Positions 39,174-49,556 of a stretch of 64,000 nucleotides of DNA are shown here, piece by piece. The stretch is from assembly GCA_001839685.1 (NCBI GenBank), contig MLAK01001259.1, forward strand, positions 104,235 through 168,234, read 5' to 3'. This DNA is from Tritrichomonas foetus (lineage: Eukaryota; Parabasalia; Tritrichomonadida; Tritrichomonadidae). The notes under the pieces were generated by a model. It worked only from the letters and a program-made list of their open reading frames with translations, ran no database searches and was not told where the DNA came from. How positions within the stretch are numbered: the stretch's first letter is position 1; each line of letters starts with the position of its first letter. The position numbers were made by a program, and so were the translations under genes.

Positions 39174-42100
39174 CTAAAATGGAAGCGCCTTTGGTATCAA
39201 TCTTGCATATGAATCTTGTGTGATCAAAGCCATTCCTCTAGTTTGAAGAATGTATTTCATTTCCAGTACACGTGTTTTGCATTGATAAAAAACTTCATCG
39301 AATTTTACATAAAATGCTTCACTCATTCTAATTTGATTCTTTGTATCGGAAATTGCTACAAAGTCAATTCCACGTTCACATGACCAAGCCGTCCATTTAT
39401 CAATTTCAAAATCGATTTTGACGCGTCGAATGATTTTTCCAACTAATGAGACTAAGAATAGCTCAGATCCAGAAGCTACCAAAATGTATCCAAATTCTGG
39501 TGTGATTAAGATTTTTGTTGGTTCAGCAGAAAGTTTAATAATGAAATTCAGAATTCCAGTATGATAAGAATAAACTGCTAATTCCGCATTTGATGTTCCA
39601 CAAGCAACAATTCCGAATTTTTGACTGAGAGCCATTGATGAAATATAATCAGTTGCAATATAACAAAAATGGAAATGTTCTTGAAAATCATGATGATCCC
39701 ATCCAATGATTTCTCCATTGATATTTGCAGCTGCAACCATGCTTCCAGATGATGCTAAACAATTAATATGTCGAATATCAATATCAACATTTGTAATCGA
39801 TCGTTCTTTCATTATATATAAAATATGTTTTATATCATCAATGGCAACATAACCATGCTCATATTCGCAAACAAAAAGGTTGGATGGAATTGATCCAATC
39901 GTTGTTGTTGATCGATTCAAAGGGGTTACAAAATCAAGACGAACGTTTAAAACAGCTCCTTCTTTAGTATAAGCCAAAAATTTAATAGCAGCGTATTCAT
40001 TTTCAACTATTGTTGCATTGACAATCTCCTGTTTCGTGTCAATAGCAACCGATAAAGTGGTATTAAATGTTGGTTGCCTTGACAGAAGAACCTTTTGAGG
40101 GTGAGGTTTATGAAAAAGCTGTGCAGGCATGTGTCCAATTTTTTTAAGGTTAGAAACAAGAGTTTCTGATTCAGAAACAGTGGCCATTTCTGAAAAAAGA
40201 ACGGTATTAAATACATTTTCTGAATGAAGGGCTCCTTTTTTCCGAGAGTTCACACCGAATATCATATCGATCCATTTATTCAAATACTGTGACACTTTTG
40301 GACTTTCTAGTAATTTTCTATGCATATAAATAAATTCTTCTTCATCTGAAGCCCACAATGGAAGTTCAAAATCACCAGTGAAGTAGAAAGGTGAAGTGAA
40401 AAATTCTGGAGTGAGTTCATAACAATTGGAAACTTTTGGAGATGAAGAACGATTATAACATTCTTGCATTGATTTAAATGTATCTTTGGTGAATCGAAGT
40501 TTCTCAATTTTCATATCTTTTGGAATAGAATTATAAGGCTCTATACGACTTAAATAATACGATACAAGGGTTGGTGTTGATGGCGCGAATAAATAAACAT
40601 GTGTTTGTTCTTTATTTTGAGCTGCAATTGGTTTCGATAGATCGCGATATTTGTAAATATTAAAATTATGATAATTATTACCTTCCAAATTTTCATTATA
40701 GCTGGACACAACCCATGGATATATGGGGTACATTGATGGATCATTGTAAGTTCTACCAGAAAAGTAATTCAAAATAATTAGGTATTCGAAATTTGAAAGT
40801 TTACCGTCAACCCATTGTTTCATGAAATTGGTTGATGCAAAAAAGTTTGCAGGTGAACAGGTTTGAACAAGTTGTGGATTAATGGTATTAAAGTTCGATA
40901 ATATTGTTTGTGCTTCAATTGGAGTGAAATCTACAAATATTGATGAACCATTTTTCATATAAAATTCAAGTGAATTTGGCCTATGATATCTCCATCTTAT
41001 GAAAATTCTTTTGATGTCTTTGAAATCAATTCTTTTTGTTGATTTGGCATTTATTAGTGAAATATGATTTGAAAAGAATTGGAAATATGATGGAATGACT
41101 TTCGTAAATTTAATTTGAACGCAAGTATATGCATCTTTTGGTATTTGAGGTAGGGGTGGTGGATCGATATTTGGAATCGGCGGATTATAAACTTTATTTA
41201 AAAACGGCATTATATAGGACGAATCAGATATAAATGAATGTTTATAACCTATTCGTCTATAAAGAGGATCGGACCATGGTGAATCTTCTTGCATTGACTT
41301 TTTCATTAATTTCTTTAAATCACGTGTAAATTTATATTCGCGATTATGCAATGCCTGAATAGCTGAGTCAATATGCATTGATGCAATAGCAATTTCATTA
41401 ATGTCTAAGCTTTGAAGCGCTTCTTTGGCATCATAGTCACTTTCAACAATACTTCTTCGAATTGAATCAATTATTGCTATATTTCGCTTATTATTACCAA
41501 TAGTAATTTTAGAACAGTATGATCCACATTTACTAATAAGATTTTCAATTTTTTCATTTTCTTCAAGTTTTCCATTTAATATTTTTTCGAATGTTTGTCT
41601 CCAAAAAACAATAGCATGATTAGGTGAATCTATTGTTTGGAGATAGGCTTTCATTATTTCATATAAATTTGAAAATAATGGTTTTCCATCACTTCCCAAC
41701 ACCAGGCCGAATTGATAATTATTGAACTTTTTTTGTTTAATGACTTCATTCAAAATCAATTTCAATGAATTTAAGCTTCTGTTTTGGTGTAATTCAACAT
41801 TCGTTTTTGAATTGCATTCCTTATTTATCATATCGTTTTGATTGCCGTCTGGAGTTTGTGGAGATCCAAGCCAAACAGTCTCAGGAATGTAGTAAGGTGA
41901 ATTCTGGAATTCTAAACGAAGTGCAGAATTAGGTGGATCATTTATTCTTAAAGTCATCATTTTTATGCATCTTAAAAGTATTCCTAGGGCAAGCTCTCGA
42001 TTTGATGTATCAATAAAATTACATGCAATTTTTGTCATGAACAGTCTTGCACTATCTTCTAAAGAATTATCGAAGATTCCTGCAAAAAGATCAAATGTAT

Positions 42101-45100
42101 TCAAAATAGAATCAATCGAATCAAAAATGTTATTTAAATATTCATCAACATTATATTGATCAACAACTACAACATTATATAGAAATTCAATAATATTATG
42201 ATGATCTTCAAGATTTAGTAATTTTGATAATAAAACAATTGGATAGGCACACCAATTTGGATCATACTTAAACATGATAGTGATATTTTTATCAATTTGT
42301 AATTTCGCTAAAAGAGTAGCAATTTTAGCTGCCTGCTGCGAACCCAAGTTCATTGCAATAAAAATGGATAAAGGATAAGAGCATGGATAATGACGAAGCA
42401 TTTTTGAGCACATATTAAAAAGTTCATCAGTAAAGTATAAATCATTCATTAATGAAATAATTGCATCATTATAATTATGTAAATTTCTTGGATCAGCCAT
42501 ACTATATAAAACTTTATAAGCATTAATAAATCTCATTTCTTGTTGTGGTTTAAATTGATGATAAGTTAGTCGGCAAACAGCAACGGGCATAGTAATATTC
42601 AATCGATTTCGTTGAATGATTTCTAAAAAGAGTGTTAATATTGAAAAAACTTGTTGTTGATCTTGACATGCTGCACAGTGACTAATTATTGTTCTTGCAT
42701 CATCCGGTGTAAATTTATGTGTGGCTGCTGTAAGAAGAAGCTTATTATAAGTTTGCCTGCATGATTCTATATCTAAATTTTCATCACGTGGTCTTTCAGA
42801 ATCAGGTGCACCTCTGATTAATTCGACTTCTATCGGTTTAAACCACAAATAGATTCTTGCAAGTGCAAGTAAATCAGAAAATGAAAAACATTTACTAACA
42901 ATTGATACACAAGATGGATATAAATTTTGTGCCCAATGTGTGAGAACTCTTAAGAAATGTGAACCCTCAGAATGTCCCCATATGTCAAAATTCATTAAAA
43001 TATTATAAACTAAAGCTTTTACAAGCGACGGATCATTTAAATTTTCCACAAAAGTGAAAAACTTCATATATAATGAATAAGTTAATGATTTCTGGGGACC
43101 TTTTACAAGCAAATTTCCAATTAAAGGAAAATATGGAAATTGTGATTTAGATTCAATTGTACAAAGTAATACATCCAATAATTCTTCAGAAAAATGAGGA
43201 GGCATTTCTGCGAAATATAAAAAAAATGGTGTCAAAATTCTTAAAACTTGTGGTTTTTTGAAATTTTCAACAATATTGTCATGTGCAAGCCATTCAATTC
43301 CATTTTTTTTCAATATGATATTTCGTTGTTGATTTTGTGTTGACTGTGCTCCACTAATACTAATTGGATTTAATGGTGGATAGCAGAAAAGTGGTGTTTG
43401 ATAAACATCACTCTTTCGACTACCTAGTTCACTTAATTCATTTAATTCTTCTCGGTCAAGAGCTTCATTATAAAATCGAAATGCGCCAATGTTACAAAGT
43501 GGCTCAATTGGTTCTCCACTTCCTGTTGGCGGCTCAGCAAGTCCACCAATTTGAACGACAAGTGGACCTTCAATTAATGGAGGTAAATCTAAATTAAAAG
43601 TAGCAGGTTGTGAATTATTTAAACCAAAAGAAATGGCAGATGAATTATCCTTAAATTGCTGCAGCATTAAAGTGACGCGAGTCCAAGTACATGATGGAAA
43701 TCCAGTATAAAGTGCAGCAAATGATGATCCGAGTGTAGAATTAATCCTACATACAATAGACGAACCTTGAACATATAATTGAATCTGGGTTCGACCATCA
43801 TCAGATATTTGAATAATCATTGGACGGCGATTGCAAATCATTGCAGCATGAACATCAGCAAACAAAAGGAACTGGAAAGTGAAGCCATAGTCAAGATCTG
43901 TCGATTTCAAACCTTCAAAAATAAAAACAGATTCTTCAATTCCAAGTGGTAACGACACAGCTGGTTCTTGGCATAAACGAGTAACTGTTGAGCTAAGCTG
44001 ATGAATTACTTCAGAAGCAAATCTTGGGAATTTGTGATCGCCTCCAGGAGCCATTAATGATATAATTCCAGAACTTACTTGTGGTGATGATTCATATGAC
44101 ATTATCATATTCAAAAGTGGAAGAACGTATTTCATTATATCTGTTTCTGACACAATTAAATTAAATTTACAACCACGAAATGTAAAACTATTTGGATAAT
44201 TCTTAATTAACTCAATTAATAAAAGATCGAGTTCACCTTGATGACATTGAGTGCAATTATATGCAGAATGTTGGCACAATTGTAAGAATAAACTAAGATA
44301 TTTCATTGTATCATCTTTTGTTTGGATTGTGGAAAACAATAAAATGGAAATTTTTGGTTCTTGCACGAAAAATGAAGCATTTACATTAACTGACCTACTT
44401 CGAGCCATCATTCCAATTAGTCCACAAACTGTAGCTTCACTTGGTGAAATACCATCTGATTTTCGGATAGCCACACTTAATTGTTGCATTTGAACATATG
44501 ATACTGAGTAGTTTGGTGATGATAAAAGCATTTGTGAATAAAGTTGAAGAGTTTGATCCAAAAATTTAATTGATGCTCTTACAGCCAAATACTTTGTTGA
44601 AGCTGTAATTAAAGATTCAAATTTCAATGGTAAATTTCGATTATGTATTATTGATTCATTAACTGTAAGTAAAAGATCAATTGCAACTGATTCATGCTCT
44701 TCATGGTCATCCATTGATGCACATACATCTATTATACCACAAATATATTCAATTGTTGGTACTAAAACTTCTTTTTCTTCGCCTTTAGATTTTGTAAGAA
44801 ATTGACGGAGAACTAAAATTACTGGTCGATGAAAATATGGATCAAAAATTCTTCCAAGGAAGCCACGAGTAAACACTGATGATGAAAAGCATCTGGCTGC
44901 AACAGAGGCATCTTCAATAATAGAAAAAAGGAAAATTAGAATAGTTGAGCGTGCTTGACTGATCTTTTGCAAGCCCTCTTTATCGCTTTGTGATGATAAA
45001 GTACTTAAATTACTAACAACATGAATAATTGATCCAAGTGTTGGTTCATCAGTTAATGACTCAAGATCAAATTTATCTAGATTTAAGTGTATACGACCAA

Positions 45101-46481
45101 TTACATCAGCAAAGAGATAAGGATGAACTTCAAGCTTGTGTAACAGTCTTCCAACATATTTTGGTGAATGTTTGGCAAGAATTAGAAGGGCGCTCTTACG
45201 AAGAAATGCAACTAATTCGAATTTTTCGTGTGGTTGAAAGATAGAAACACCAGGTAGGAAAACTAAATGACTGGTTATTTCGGAAAATATAGGCTCAGTG
45301 ATTACAACTTTAGTAACTTTATCTAACGAAAAAAGGAAAGAGATAAACAGTTCAAAAAAATGCTCTTTTTGTTCCGATGAATGAAGAATGTCTATAAATC
45401 CTTCAAAGAAGGTTGAAACATATGGTTGAAGAACTCGACTTAAAAGTGAAAATAAAATTTTCAGAGTAAAATTTTCATCATCACTTAATAAATCTTCATA
45501 AATGATTTGAACATGAAAATCAGAAATCGGAGGAGGATTTAAATCATTAGGCAAATTATGATGATCATGAATCTCTTCATTTTTATTACTTTCTGTATCA
45601 AGTTTGAAATAATCTTTTGAATCTGTTTTTGGAATTTTTAATGTTTCTGTTTTAACTGGTGAATTTTCAACCCTTGCCATAAAAAAGCGTGGAATATCAA
45701 AAAATGCTTCAAGTAAGCTGGCATCTTCATAAACAGAAGCCAAAGCTGCAAATAATCCCAATGTATTCACGTCATAAATGGTAAGCATTTGATGTAATGT
45801 ATTAACAATATATTCATAATTATATCCCATGTAATTATTTGGATTAGCAGAAATTTGAGCTGTCAACAAATCAGTTAAACTATGTATTGCGTCAATATTG
45901 CTATTTTTCAATAAATTTGAAATAATAATTGAAGCTGTATCAAGAAGTTGAGGATCTGGTCTTTCAAAAATAATTGGAATTAAAGAAACAGGAAAACTTT
46001 CATTTCCAAAAATGAAAAAATGTTGTGTTATATTGTTTAAACAGAAAAAATATATTTCTGGCCTTATATAATCTTGTGTAAACATCAACACTTGATTCAA
46101 AAGCATGTAATGAGGAATGATGTCTGACAAATCTGAACAACTAAGCCAATAAATTACATAAGATAGTGGAATTAAAATTATGTCTCTTGATTCAATTTGC
46201 TGCTCTTGAAAAAAATCAACACAAAAAAGTAAAATATTTGGATCAAATTGAATCAGATGTTGTGCCCTCGATAGCGCCTCAGGGTACGAGCAACCGTTTG
46301 ATAGTCTTCCTTTTATATCGAAAATCATTTGGCGATCAAAACACGGGAAAATGAAATTATTTAAAGGGGAATTTGGAATCGTGAGTGGTGGTCGTTTATT
46401 TGAAAACATAGTCAGGAGCGAGACAAATGGATTTTCATCACTGCCTTTGAGCGAAGACATGATGGAAATGCGTCGCGTCAT
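39174..46481 (-). CDS. Giant BEACH-domain protein (neurobeachin/LYST-like)
   Basis: A 2,435-residue uninterrupted protein. The N-terminal 850 residues and residues 1010-1780 are helical and armadillo-like. A concanavalin-like beta-sandwich lies near 865-1005 (GFTFQFLLFADV ... NIGAFRFYNEAL). A PH-like domain follows (about 1785-1870; TKVIPSYFQFFSNHISLI, KDIKRIFIRWRYHRPNSLEFYM). The BEACH domain (about 1885-2140) shows MKQWVDGKLSNFEYLIILNYFSGRTY, YPWVVSSY, LPLWASDEEEFI and WIDMIFGVNSRKKGA. A C-terminal WD40-type propeller occupies about 2190-2435. This is the standard architecture of neurobeachin/LYST/LRBA proteins, which act as scaffolds in vesicle traffic, lysosome size control and phagocytosis. 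Trichomonads have an expanded BEACH family. The LPPWA-type motif has Leu for the second Pro. Confidence 0.92.
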   Translation of the reverse strand: MTRRISIMSSLKGSDENPFVSLLTMFSNKRPPLTIPNSPLNNFIFPCFDRQMIFDIKGRLSNGCSYPEALSRAQHLIQFDPNILLFCVDFFQEQQIESRDIILIPLSYVIYWLSCSDLSDIIPHYMLLNQVLMFTQDYIRPEIYFFCLNNITQHFFIFGNESFPVSLIPIIFERPDPQLLDTASIIISNLLKNSNIDAIHSLTDLLTAQISANPNNYMGYNYEYIVNTLHQMLTIYDVNTLGLFAALASVYEDASLLEAFFDIPRFFMARVENSPVKTETLKIPKTDSKDYFKLDTESNKNEEIHDHHNLPNDLNPPPISDFHVQIIYEDLLSDDENFTLKILFSLLSRVLQPYVSTFFEGFIDILHSSEQKEHFFELFISFLFSLDKVTKVVITEPIFSEITSHLVFLPGVSIFQPHEKFELVAFLRKSALLILAKHSPKYVGRLLHKLEVHPYLFADVIGRIHLNLDKFDLESLTDEPTLGSIIHVVSNLSTLSSQSDKEGLQKISQARSTILIFLFSIIEDASVAARCFSSSVFTRGFLGRIFDPYFHRPVILVLRQFLTKSKGEEKEVLVPTIEYICGIIDVCASMDDHEEHESVAIDLLLTVNESIIHNRNLPLKFESLITASTKYLAVRASIKFLDQTLQLYSQMLLSSPNYSVSYVQMQQLSVAIRKSDGISPSEATVCGLIGMMARSRSVNVNASFFVQEPKISILLFSTIQTKDDTMKYLSLFLQLCQHSAYNCTQCHQGELDLLLIELIKNYPNSFTFRGCKFNLIVSETDIMKYVLPLLNMIMSYESSPQVSSGIISLMAPGGDHKFPRFASEVIHQLSSTVTRLCQEPAVSLPLGIEESVFIFEGLKSTDLDYGFTFQFLLFADVHAAMICNRRPMIIQISDDGRTQIQLYVQGSSIVCRINSTLGSSFAALYTGFPSCTWTRVTLMLQQFKDNSSAISFGLNNSQPATFNLDLPPLIEGPLVVQIGGLAEPPTGSGEPIEPLCNIGAFRFYNEALDREELNELSELGSRKSDVYQTPLFCYPPLNPISISGAQSTQNQQRNIILKKNGIEWLAHDNIVENFKKPQVLRILTPFFLYFAEMPPHFSEELLDVLLCTIESKSQFPYFPLIGNLLVKGPQKSLTYSLYMKFFTFVENLNDPSLVKALVYNILMNFDIWGHSEGSHFLRVLTHWAQNLYPSCVSIVSKCFSFSDLLALARIYLWFKPIEVELIRGAPDSERPRDENLDIESCRQTYNKLLLTAATHKFTPDDARTIISHCAACQDQQQVFSILTLFLEIIQRNRLNITMPVAVCRLTYHQFKPQQEMRFINAYKVLYSMADPRNLHNYNDAIISLMNDLYFTDELFNMCSKMLRHYPCSYPLSIFIAMNLGSQQAAKIATLLAKLQIDKNITIMFKYDPNWCAYPIVLLSKLLNLEDHHNIIEFLYNVVVVDQYNVDEYLNNIFDSIDSILNTFDLFAGIFDNSLEDSARLFMTKIACNFIDTSNRELALGILLRCIKMMTLRINDPPNSALRLEFQNSPYYIPETVWLGSPQTPDGNQNDMINKECNSKTNVELHQNRSLNSLKLILNEVIKQKKFNNYQFGLVLGSDGKPLFSNLYEIMKAYLQTIDSPNHAIVFWRQTFEKILNGKLEENEKIENLISKCGSYCSKITIGNNKRNIAIIDSIRRSIVESDYDAKEALQSLDINEIAIASMHIDSAIQALHNREYKFTRDLKKLMKKSMQEDSPWSDPLYRRIGYKHSFISDSSYIMPFLNKVYNPPIPNIDPPPLPQIPKDAYTCVQIKFTKVIPSYFQFFSNHISLINAKSTKRIDFKDIKRIFIRWRYHRPNSLEFYMKNGSSIFVDFTPIEAQTILSNFNTINPQLVQTCSPANFFASTNFMKQWVDGKLSNFEYLIILNYFSGRTYNDPSMYPIYPWVVSSYNENLEGNNYHNFNIYKYRDLSKPIAAQNKEQTHVYLFAPSTPTLVSYYLSRIEPYNSIPKDMKIEKLRFTKDTFKSMQECYNRSSSPKVSNCYELTPEFFTSPFYFTGDFELPLWASDEEEFIYMHRKLLESPKVSQYLNKWIDMIFGVNSRKKGALHSENVFNTVLFSEMATVSESETLVSNLKKIGHMPAQLFHKPHPQKVLLSRQPTFNTTLSVAIDTKQEIVNATIVENEYAAIKFLAYTKEGAVLNVRLDFVTPLNRSTTTIGSIPSNLFVCEYEHGYVAIDDIKHILYIMKERSITNVDIDIRHINCLASSGSMVAAANINGEIIGWDHHDFQEHFHFCYIATDYISSMALSQKFGIVACGTSNAELAVYSYHTGILNFIIKLSAEPTKILITPEFGYILVASGSELFLVSLVGKIIRRVKIDFEIDKWTAWSCERGIDFVAISDTKNQIRMSEAFYVKFDEVFYQCKTRVLEMKYILQTRGMALITQDSYARLIPKALPF

Positions 46482-46777
46482 TTTATTGGTACGATAAGTT
46501 CACAATAAGTAACAGCATTATTCAAATATTTGTTGAAATTTGAAAATGATTCAATTTATTGAATATATTCTATCGTTATTGTATCAAAAAGTTGAATATA
46601 GATATTTCTCAGAAAGGAAATTATTCATTTCAAAGAAATCTCCAAAAATGAAAGTTCATTCAATTTTTCTGAGCAATAGCATGAAGTCAACCAATGATAA
46701 CTTGAAGATAGGAAAAAAATAGTAAAAATTTGATTAATTTCATTTGTGGTTTAATAAATATCTAATTTATTTTCATT

Positions 46778-47593
46778 TTATTTTCCAAACATTTTTGCAA
46801 AAACTTGATTTTGTCGAGAAGCTTCTGGCTTTTCATATTCAATCAACTTTTTATTCAGTTCCTGGAAAGGTGGGCTGTTTTTTGTAACACCTAATCCAAG
46901 AAGTATTGCTTGTTTAGCTTGATCGAATTGTTTTAATTCTAGATGAGCCTCAGCTTTCCTCAAAAGAGCTCTTGCATCACCACTTTCATATTTCAATACA
47001 TAATCGGCCCGTTTCAGTGATTTGTTCCAGTTTTTCAATTTACCGTAACAAATTGAAAGGTTTCTGCACAAAAGAACTTTTAGTTGTTGTGACTCTTCAT
47101 TCACCCACTCATTCACAATGTGAAAGGCTCTGCGATAAATAGCAATTGCTTCCTCGTATTGTTGGTTCTGGAAGAATACTTTTGCTTCTTCTTTCATCTG
47201 ATTGGCGCATTTATCTGCATCAATAGCGTTATAAAATTTGGCTCTAATGTCAAAAAGTTCGATATCAAATTCTAATACCGCATTTGGAGGAATTGTCGGC
47301 TCTCGTCCTTTTGCGCCATATCCATATTCTGGATCGATGATAAAAGTTGATTTTTCACCAAGCTTCATTGATGAAACAGCAACAGTGAGACCATCGATGA
47401 CTTCATCTTTTCCAAGCGAAAATTTAAACTTCTTCTTGTTTTTTTCTGATGAATCAAAAACAACTTTTGTATCGCGAATTCTGCCTTCGTAAATAAGAAC
47501 AACTGTTTCGCCCTGCTTTGGTTGTGGGCCTGTTCCTTCTTTATGAATGGTCTTTGCGACCTTTCTGTCTGGAGTTACATAAATCAAACTCAT
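46778..47593 (-). CDS. FKBP-type peptidyl-prolyl isomerase with TPR repeats
   Basis: A 271-residue immunophilin. One FKBP domain spans about residues 5-112: GETVVLIYEGRI, FSLGKDEVIDGL, LGEKSTFIIDPEYGYG and IPPNAVLEFDIEL. The usual drug- and proline-pocket residues Tyr, Phe, Val-Ile and Tyr appear in place, although the common Trp (normally after VI) is replaced by Leu (VIDGL). A three-motif TPR region spans about 128-240 (AKVFFQNQQYEEAIAIYRRAF; CYGKLKNWNKSLKRADYVL; LRKAEAHLELKQFDQAKQAI) and would bind the EEVD tail of Hsp90 or Hsp70. This FKBP-TPR pairing is as in FKBP51/52-type co-chaperones, but with a single FKBP domain. It acts in the cytosol. The start is the first ATG (47593). Confidence 0.92.
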   Translation of the reverse strand: MSLIYVTPDRKVAKTIHKEGTGPQPKQGETVVLIYEGRIRDTKVVFDSSEKNKKKFKFSLGKDEVIDGLTVAVSSMKLGEKSTFIIDPEYGYGAKGREPTIPPNAVLEFDIELFDIRAKFYNAIDADKCANQMKEEAKVFFQNQQYEEAIAIYRRAFHIVNEWVNEESQQLKVLLCRNLSICYGKLKNWNKSLKRADYVLKYESGDARALLRKAEAHLELKQFDQAKQAILLGLGVTKNSPPFQELNKKLIEYEKPEASRQNQVFAKMFGK

Positions 47594-48280
47594 AACGTAC
47601 AAATGTTATCCGACCACTTATAAAAGTTCTGTTTTCTCATGATGCTCCATATCTTCATTTCATATCAAGCAATCCTTGTTTAACTATTAACATATGTTTC
47701 CCCAGTGGTGAATCCCCACTAAATTAAAATCATTTTAGTTTAATGTCGAAAAAAAATAGAAAATTTGGTTTTGATATTAAGTTTTATATTCTTTTTGACA
47801 TAGATTCATATTTGACAGTGGAAATAGTTCAAAACTAATGAATTATTTCATCAATGAGAAATTAGAAAAATTTGATCTTGAGTAAATAATAAATTTTCAC
47901 GAATCAACAGTGAATAAATTATTGAGAAAATGGTGGATGATGTGAATATTTCTTTTGATGAACTTATTTTAATGAGTTTAATGATTGAGTTATTCTAATT
48001 TATCTTCTTCATTCTTTATTCTTTGCAATATTCAAATATTTTGAATTGTGAATCATTTGTTTGTGTAAATGAGCCGTATTTTGTAAAATTAATACGACAT
48101 TCAAATATAATAATTGAAAAAAATTAAGTTCTTCAAATCTCCATAAATTTATTTATCAATCATATTTAAACAAATAATCTTTATTCATTACACATGGTTC
48201 AGCAAAATTTTGAGGAATCGAAAAAGTTTTGAATTCATTAACGTATAGACTAAGAATTACTAAAAAACGGTTACATCAAA
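47594..48280. other. AT-rich spacer between divergent genes
   Basis: No gene seen. It should hold both promoters. Confidence 0.5.
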
Positions 48281-49348
48281 ATGCTCGCTCTTCCCCTCTC
48301 GCAACGCTCTGAGCGTCCCACCACCTTCATTACTGAAATGAGGAATGCACAACGATATAGTGTATCTTCAAAATCCGCTTATCAAGTTCAGCAGTCGAAA
48401 ACTTTATCGATGCTACCTAAATTGGTCACCAAAAAGCCCACGATTCATCTGGAAGAGGTTGACCAATGCAAGTTGGATCATATTTATGAACTTTTAGCAG
48501 CAGAAATCATTGCTTTGAAAGCCGAAATTATGCCGATTCGTAATCAATATTTGCGCTTAAAAGATCATTTGCTTTTTCAGAATAGATGTGCTGCAAATTC
48601 AAAGGTTGTATTCTCTGAGCAAGTTCCCGAGCTTAGCGCTGCAATTGGAGAAGGCACATTTTCATCAATCATCAATCAATTTCAGGAACAAAGTGATTTG
48701 AATACTGAGGAAATGGTTGAATTGCATCAAAAATTATCCTCGTATTCAGTTATTAAACTTGCATGTGAAGTTGATACTGCACGTGAAGAACTTATTCAAA
48801 TGAAAAAAAATATTCAACAAATGAAAGATCAAACAGAAGATCTGCAAGCTAGAATTGCAGATATTAAAGAATCAAATATTCAGATTGAAGTGCAACAACA
48901 GAAAGACAGAATCAGACAATTAATTGTTGATGTTACTCGAGCTGAAAGCAAAAATGTTAAACTAATTAAACTCGAAGATCAACTTTCGAGAGAAGTTCCC
49001 GAAATTGCACCAGAAAATCAAGAAGCTTTTGATGAGATTCAAAAACTTTCTCTGCAATTGACAGAAAAGCGACAAATATATTTCCAAAAATGCAACGAAT
49101 TAATCGAAGTTCGAAACAAGCAAATGAGAGAAATCAGCAACCTCCAAAGATCCAAACAATCACAAAAACAAGCAAGATTCCAAATTGCTGAGCCATCATC
49201 CCAGCCAAGCAGGGCAAGAAAAGTTCCAATGCAAACCAATGAAAATGTTGGAAACGTGATTACTATAGACGAAAATGAAATTGAAGAAATCCCAGTTGAT
49301 ATTGATCAATATAAAAGTGAAAAAGAGTGGATTCATGTAGATGAATAG
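48281..49348 (+). CDS. Coiled-coil protein
   Basis: A 355-residue protein. The first 60 residues are basic and Ser/Thr-rich. Coiled coil occupies about 65-105 and 160-290 (for example EELIQMKKNIQQMKDQTEDLQARIADI and TRAESKNVKLIKLEDQL). The C-terminus is a disordered acidic tail ending EKEWIHVDE. The middle has a conserved-looking stretch (SEQVPELSAAIGEGTFSSIINQF), perhaps a globular hinge. I cannot name a family; structural roles in flagella or the nuclear envelope are possible. Start: ATG at 48281 with TTACATC just before it. Confidence 0.65.
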   Translation: MLALPLSQRSERPTTFITEMRNAQRYSVSSKSAYQVQQSKTLSMLPKLVTKKPTIHLEEVDQCKLDHIYELLAAEIIALKAEIMPIRNQYLRLKDHLLFQNRCAANSKVVFSEQVPELSAAIGEGTFSSIINQFQEQSDLNTEEMVELHQKLSSYSVIKLACEVDTAREELIQMKKNIQQMKDQTEDLQARIADIKESNIQIEVQQQKDRIRQLIVDVTRAESKNVKLIKLEDQLSREVPEIAPENQEAFDEIQKLSLQLTEKRQIYFQKCNELIEVRNKQMREISNLQRSKQSQKQARFQIAEPSSQPSRARKVPMQTNENVGNVITIDENEIEEIPVDIDQYKSEKEWIHVDE

Positions 49349-49556
49349 ATATTAAGTGATTTAAATGTATGAATTCAATATAATTATATAATTTTTATTT
49401 TTTATATTCCTTTTTACTTGATATTCATTTTTATATGATATTTATTAATCAAGAAAGTCATGTTACACTATATATATAAATTTAGACAGAAAGAAAAAAA
49501 CGAGACAATTCGTTTTGAAATGGAACTTTATTAAAAAATAAAAAAAGCAAAAAAAA

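Noticed and set aside
46546..46722. Short frame in the spacer after the BEACH gene start
   Set aside because: Phe/Lys/Ser-rich and without any domain; chance frame in AT-rich DNA.
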